Below, one piece after another: positions 58,990 to 64,000 of a DNA stretch of 64,000 bases. Each line of letters starts with the position of its first letter. Position 1 is the stretch's first letter. The position numbers were made by a program, and so were the translations under genes. Source of the DNA: Chamaecyparis obtusa (taxonomy: Eukaryota; Streptophyta; Pinopsida; Cupressales; Cupressaceae); the NCBI GenBank assembly GCA_027943335.1, contig BSBK01001869.1, positions 1,325,001-1,389,000 on the forward strand, read 5' to 3'. The notes below the pieces were generated by a model. That model was not told the origin of the DNA. It did not search any database and saw nothing but the letters and a program-made list of their open reading frames with translations.

Positions 58990-61900
58990 GGGGTCCCCTT
59001 GATGATCAATTGGATTTCTTTGCAGCCAAAACACTTAATTGTGGGTGTTTTTTCATGGGGACTCTCCCCGATGTTTAGAATGATCAATTGATGGACATTG
59101 ATAGACATTGGATTGGGTCATTGAAGGGGCTCTTAGTTATAGGGAACCAAGTAGATAACCAAGCATTAATCTCTCATCTGCCCTAGCAATTTTTTTAGCT
59201 ATTCAGAAACTTTTTTCTTCCAACAATGATGTCATTATGTGTTCTATGTTGATTCGCCATGTTGTTCCATCCCATTTATTACTACAAATGAATTTAAGAA
59301 CTTATTCTACCATACAGAATAGAGCACTACATACTTGCAGGGATATTGGTCATTCTTTTGTTATAGAGGCATTCATGTGGCCTCTATCACTTCTCAAGAT
59401 CAACCTGCTCATAGAGATTAGATGTTTTGGTCTATTTTGATTTATTTTACTTCCTACAACCTAACCCTGGTTTGGTTAGGGTTTGTACCCAACGATCAAT
59501 CAAAGTTATGTCTCATCTATAATGGCATAGTTTTTACATATCTTCAAGGTTTTCTCTAGTTCTTTGTAGCATCTTAGACTCTGCAACTATAATTCCCTTT
59601 TGCCATGCAATTATAGAAATATTTGTTTTACTTATCTTTCCAACCTAATATATTTTGCATCTTCTTTCCTTGTATGGTTTTTTTTCTCTTATGTTCTCAT
59701 CATTTATATGATGTGTTGTTGCACTCATGGATTTTACACTATGAATTTACTTCCTTTGCATAATTTCATTAGTTCATTAGTTCTAACTGGCATCTAATTA
59801 CTTGGGGGTAGAATAGAGTTAATATCTGTGTAACTTGGGTGCTTTAATAGTGTTATGTGCATTCATAGGTAGGGAACAACCACTATTTCAATTAGGTGCA
59901 TCATCAATTTTCCCTTTCCACATTCCTTCTCTCTTTACCTCAAAATTTAGTAGTTTAGGTGCATCCTGATTAGAAGGAAACTAGACTTCTCTAGAGACTC
60001 AACCTCACAAGTTTCAAATCTCACATTTGGGAGGTTTTTTCCATGTTTCACAAGGTTGCTTTGGGGTCATACCCAAAGCATGGGTGAAAACTTTTGTGAC
60101 AACAATTTTTGACATGCCCGATGGGACAACATTTCATATCAATTCAATAATATCCCCTAGTAGACCAATACAAGCTTCACTCATTGATAATTTGGGTGTT
60201 TTCTTAGTTCCATCAGCCTTTGGAGGCATTCCATCAAACACCATGGAAACTCTAAGTTCAAATCTACTGGTATCAAGCAGTCTAAGTGTCGGTATGTATA
60301 AAGATCATCTCTAATGTTTTACATTTTTTTAAGCTTTCTATGAATTGAAACTCTATGAAGCTATAGAATGGATTTATTTCATAGAAATTCATATTATTCC
60401 CCCCTTATCATGAAAATTATTCCCCCCCCCCTCTTATTTTCCATCTCAACCAAAACTACAACCTGGTTGTGACTCGAATCCCTCTAGTCAATCTATTGAG
60501 AAACCTCACCTTGTGGCCAATCTAGGAGTTAGTTAACTCAAAGACTGTATAAAGAACATTGGCCTTAGGTTCACAGGCTTGGGCCTAAATTTTGATCAAT
60601 TTCAAAATCCTTTCCTAGATCTGAAATATGGGGGATATCCTTTTACAAATCTCCTTATGGTCAATTTGGGTAAGCGGGTGATTAATATCAAGGAGAAGTG
60701 GAGGTTTGATATACAAATACAAAGATGGCATATGAGGTGTAACTTAGATGTATAGAGGCTCAAAAAAGACAATAGGAGGATATGGCTCACCAAACATATC
60801 TCCAAGGACAAGAGAGGTAGATGCAATAGGGGGATTTTGAAGAGGAAATTAAAAAAAAAAGTTGTAGAAGAAGAATGGATGAGGCTCAAGCTTTCCCAAG
60901 TGAAAGAATCTCAAGCATGGGGGGGTCCTAGGCATAAATTTATTAGATTTAGATACAATAATCCCTCTCCATAACTTTAATATGGATAAGAACCTAATAC
61001 CCCTCCTCCCAAACTTTCCATTCTAAGTTTTAAAATCCCCCCTCCACAAAAAGAGCCTTCTCATGAGCCTAAGGTTCAATCTTCTAGTTTCCTTCCAAAT
61101 ATTTTTTTTGGAAAGGAAATTGCTATGCTAAGCTTCCCAAAAGGAGGAAACAAAGCTAAAGATACCCCATGTAGAGAAGGTATATTCTACTGCTTATGAT
61201 TTGTCACATGCTCCAGAAGGAGAATTGGTGATAAAGTAGATGGAGACACAAAGGAGGTAGCATGATGTAGAGACTACAAGTAAGTTGGAAGCCCCATGAA
61301 GATAACATGAAGAGAGCCTTTCAAGAGAGCTGGTTACACAAGAGAAGAAATGGGAGGAAGAACTATTAGAGAAAGTATTGATAAAGTAAGAACTGGTGAA
61401 TATTTTGTCAGTTACAACATAATCATTAAAAGAAACATAGTTATCTCTTTCTCCCACATTAAAACTGCCTACATAAGTGCATGAGTTGTAGCATGTTGTT
61501 CGTAATCCTTCACCTACTAAGGAGGAAAAAAAGAGATGCAAGAGGATATTAAGAAGTTTGTATCCATTCAACCCTCTCTATAGATGAAGAATGAGCATAA
61601 GGAAGAGGATCCAGTCCTTTTATTTGAATAAATTCCCTCTTTTTTGAGGAGGAAGAAAATGACAAATGTGTTCCAGTCCTTGAGGAACAAATCCTAATTG
61701 TTGAGCCTTTAGCAAAATTAGAGGGTCTTTTGCAAGAATAAGAAGAAGATCACTTGTTGTAGCAAGTGGTCCTATATGATATGGGGGATGAAAAAAGAGG
61801 ATCTCAAGGATAGCTCTGTCCTTGAGGAAGAATAGGTTGATGTGTGTGATTTTTCACCTCAGCATATCCATATTATTGCAATAGAGCAAGAGGAATTTGA

Positions 61901-62719
61901 TGAAGAGGAAAAAATTTAGGAAGAAAGAGACATTTTTGCTCATCCATAGACATCAATCCATCTTATCTTTCATCATAATATCATTAGTTGTAGTGGAAAC
62001 ATGTGTAGATCCACATTATACCAGAGACACTACAAATGTCTCATGAGAAGTATGAGGAAAAGGTGCAAGAGTTCATCTCTTTACAAAAAGAGGAGCCACA
62101 TCCAAGCCAAAAGGATACTAATGTTGCAGAGTATAACAGTTATCTCAAGGCTAATTGCTTAGACCCAATGCCATCAAGGGGATACCCTTTTAAGCATCTA
62201 TCTTTGTAAGGAATCTACAAGTTTCCTCCAGTCATTCTTGTTTCAGACCATTAGGGTGAGTATCAAAAAGAGGAGAAAGTATGTCTTTCTCAAAGAAATA
62301 TTGTTCCAATATTGAGGAGCTTCTTTGTTATCAGCATTGGAAGGGAATTTCACCAAGCTATTGTATGCTTGTCATGATTTTTGTCCTGGCTGGTTGCCCG
62401 TGTGCATGAAAGGAGAAATAAATTGATTAGAAAGGGAAGCTACTTCAATAAGTTAGTCAATGGTGTCATTTAATTTTCCTTCTTGTAGTTCCTTATACAT
62501 AGTAGAGTGGACGTTATTGTTCCCAAGAAGCACACAAGAACAACCATGCCCTCCTAGAGATGGAAAATTTTAATATTTTTTTCAGGTTGCATATTTCATG
62601 AAGTTACAGGTGGCCAAATCCATCATGTTTTCAACCTTGGTGACTCCATGTCCAATGGATTTATTCATGCCACTAATCATATGAATAGTAAGAAAGCATC
62701 CCCCTAGAGTTACCAAAAA
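58990..62719 (+). pseudogene. Interior of element E with coding-like remnants of unknown type
   Basis: In the + strand, 60027-60314 is open (FHVSQGCFGVIPKAWVKTFV, DMPDGTTFHINSIISPSRPI). The stretch 60617-60975 reads, with one stop, YPFTNLLMVNLGKRVINIKE, KWRFDIQIQRWHMRC, KRKLKKKVVEEEWMRLKL and GGPRHKFIRFRYNNPSP. Charged Glu/Lys-rich sequence follows to about 62100. I recognise no domain. The composition resembles an old gag-like or linker region, but stops and frame changes are frequent. Confidence 0.3.
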
Positions 62720-63051
62720 TGTTGGATATTTTTGCCACCATTAGCCCATCACAAATATCCAATCTAAGAGATATTTCATGGGCTATTTCATATTCAACTC
62801 TCTAGACTAGTCAGAACAGTCAAAGGATGAATTTTGGTGAGACATACACCATGTCTCACTGAAATAAAATGAAGGAAGTTCATCTAGTGTAGGGAACTTA
62901 AGAACCAATTTTTAGTGAGAGTCTCGCCAAAATCCCATGACTAGATGAACTTCAAAATTTGGAAAAATGCTTTCAGTGAGACTTCCCCCATATCTCACAA
63001 AAATCCAATGATTGGAATTTCTATAGTCTTTAAGGTTGATGTCGGTGATAC
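62720..63051. repeat. Right direct repeat of element E with palindromic modules
   Basis: Matches 57842-58204. It carries GGTGAGACATACACCATGTCTCACTGAA at 62836-62863 in unusually well-kept form, plus diverged modules at about 62913, 62966 and 63041. Confidence 0.7.
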
Positions 63052-64000
63052 TGTAGGACCCCTCTGTTTCTCATCTTGGTAAGAAGCACTTTGGTAAGCA
63101 ACATTAATATTTCTTGCAAAAAAATCTTCTTAGATTGCATATGGAATTCTTAGGAATCTTAGCTATAATTGTCATCTTAATTAAATAGATTTCATTTTCA
63201 AGTAAATTCATGGAATATGTAATTTAAGACAGTTTTGAAGTAATATTACTTTTGGAAAACTATCATAGTATTAGATCATGAAGATGTTTACATGCATTTA
63301 CATGATAGTATTAATGATATTCTAGGATGCTTGGAAAATGTTGACACAAACATCTAAATTATAATGAGGAAGCCTTAGAGGATTAGAATATTCCCTAATG
63401 AATAATAGAATTTGGCAATTTGGCATACATAGTTTTAAGACCCATTTTTAAAGTAAAAAAATGATCAATGGTAATTAAACAAGTGTGTAGAAAAGAACAA
63501 CCTAATAGAATCTATAAGTTACTTGGCACTGTTATATGTTATGATGATTTGACTCAGGATGGGATGATGCATGATTCGTAGATGATTCTTGTTGATAATT
63601 CACGTAAAAAAAATGATTATGTAAACCACCACATACTAAATATCTAAAAGTAAGGCATGTTGGATGTATGAAGTTAGTAGGTAAATATAATGATTTCTAG
63701 AAATGCTATATAGTCATCAAAACAATGGAAAATAATTGATTGTACGACAATATAGTGCTAATGGTTTGAGTACACTAACATAAACAAGATTAAGATAATC
63801 TTAAGGATGTGAATAAACCTATTTAGTTGAACATGGATACACAAGTAATCAATTGGATTCGTTTATGAATTAGTGAGATTGTAAAAATTTAAAGATCTAA
63901 TAGGACCGCACAATGAAATATTGGATGAATCAAATATAGCTATGAGATGACCATCCTTGTGTCTTGTCTTCTTGAATTATACTCCGACTTAATAGAAGAA
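63052..64000. mobile_element. Possible LTR start, runs off the window
   Basis: TGTAGGACCCCTCTG begins exactly where the similarity of element E's right repeat to its left copy stops, and TGTA..ACCCC is a plant Gypsy-LTR-like opening. The preceding five bases are GATAC, and their duplicate would lie beyond the window. No gene is seen in the remaining 0.9 kb. Confidence 0.3.

Larger units (their letters stand above)
57842..63051. mobile_element. Degenerate LTR-like element E with palindrome-rich ends
   Basis: Direct repeats start TGTTGTCTATTTTGTCCACC at 57842 and TGTTGGATATTTTTGCCACC at 62720 and remain alignable for about 330-360 bp (to about 58204 and 63051). The right copy is cut short at 63051. 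Just before it, CTAGAGTTACCA is followed by four bases and then TGTTGG. If read on the minus strand this gives TGGTAACTCTAG in PBS position, but it is not a tRNA I can name. The interior has decayed coding-like stretches. No integrase or RT motif was found. Confidence 0.5.

Overview
The window looks like gene-poor, AT-rich heterochromatin from a large-genome land plant. Long-LTR Ty1/copia elements are nested in one another, every primer-binding site is of the plant initiator-Met type (TGGTATCAGAGC), and nonsense decay is mostly TAG/TGA. A gymnosperm (conifer-like genome) is my favoured guess from style, not proof. I see no intact housekeeping gene, no rRNA, no tRNA and no CRISPR array.

Layout. 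1-2.6 kb: a block carrying five copies of a ~160 bp stem-loop, three in tandem at ~180 bp period. 2.6-7.3 kb: a ~470 bp direct repeat whose second copy sits between long inverted repeats, a ~415 bp period duplication, a 7-bp microsatellite and a 52-bp minisatellite. 7.4-10.5 kb (minus): a decayed transposase-like gene with the motif HGKGEHDGAGACVKR and a 60-bp in-frame repeat near its start. 10772-23195: copia element A (minus, ~1.5 kb LTRs, TSD CAGTG/CAATG), invaded by a 353-bp TRIM in its left LTR (TSD CTTCC) and by a 4272-bp probable solo LTR in its 3' untranslated part (TSD TATTT). 23.2-25.2 kb: an array of 18-20 bp palindromes, GA-rich and TA-rich microsatellites, and a 10-bp repeat. 25186 to ~43777: copia element B (same family as A). 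It is split by element C (27469-35389, TSD GTAGT/GCAGC), which itself carries a 993-bp solo LTR (TSD ATAAT/ATAAC), and by element D (35661-39075, TSD AATCT), a different, internally deleted copia. 43.8-49.2 kb: degraded sequence with a possible fossil LTR. 49.4-54.9 kb: four diverged repeats, then a reading frame of 1225 codons without a frameshift. Its first 620 codons are open; the rest carries nine in-frame stops, seven TAG and two TGA, none TAA. 57.8-63.05 kb: a degenerate element with LTR-like direct repeats carrying many copies of a palindromic GTGAGAC/GTCTCAC module. From 63052 another LTR-like sequence runs off the window.

How it fits together. The insertion order can be read from target-site duplications: B before C and D; C before its solo LTR; A before its TRIM and its solo LTR. 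All four copias and the TRIM share the same PBS with a two-base spacer, so the TRIM could have been mobilised in trans by such elements. No copia copy here looks autonomous: A and B are frameshifted, C has about nine stops and FVDH in place of FVDD, and D lacks the second half of RT and RNase H. The most novel candidates are the unrecognised 1225-codon frame, the two palindrome arrays (23.2-23.9 kb and 58-63 kb), the hairpin array at 0.5-2.6 kb, and the transposase-like relic at 7.4-10.5 kb.
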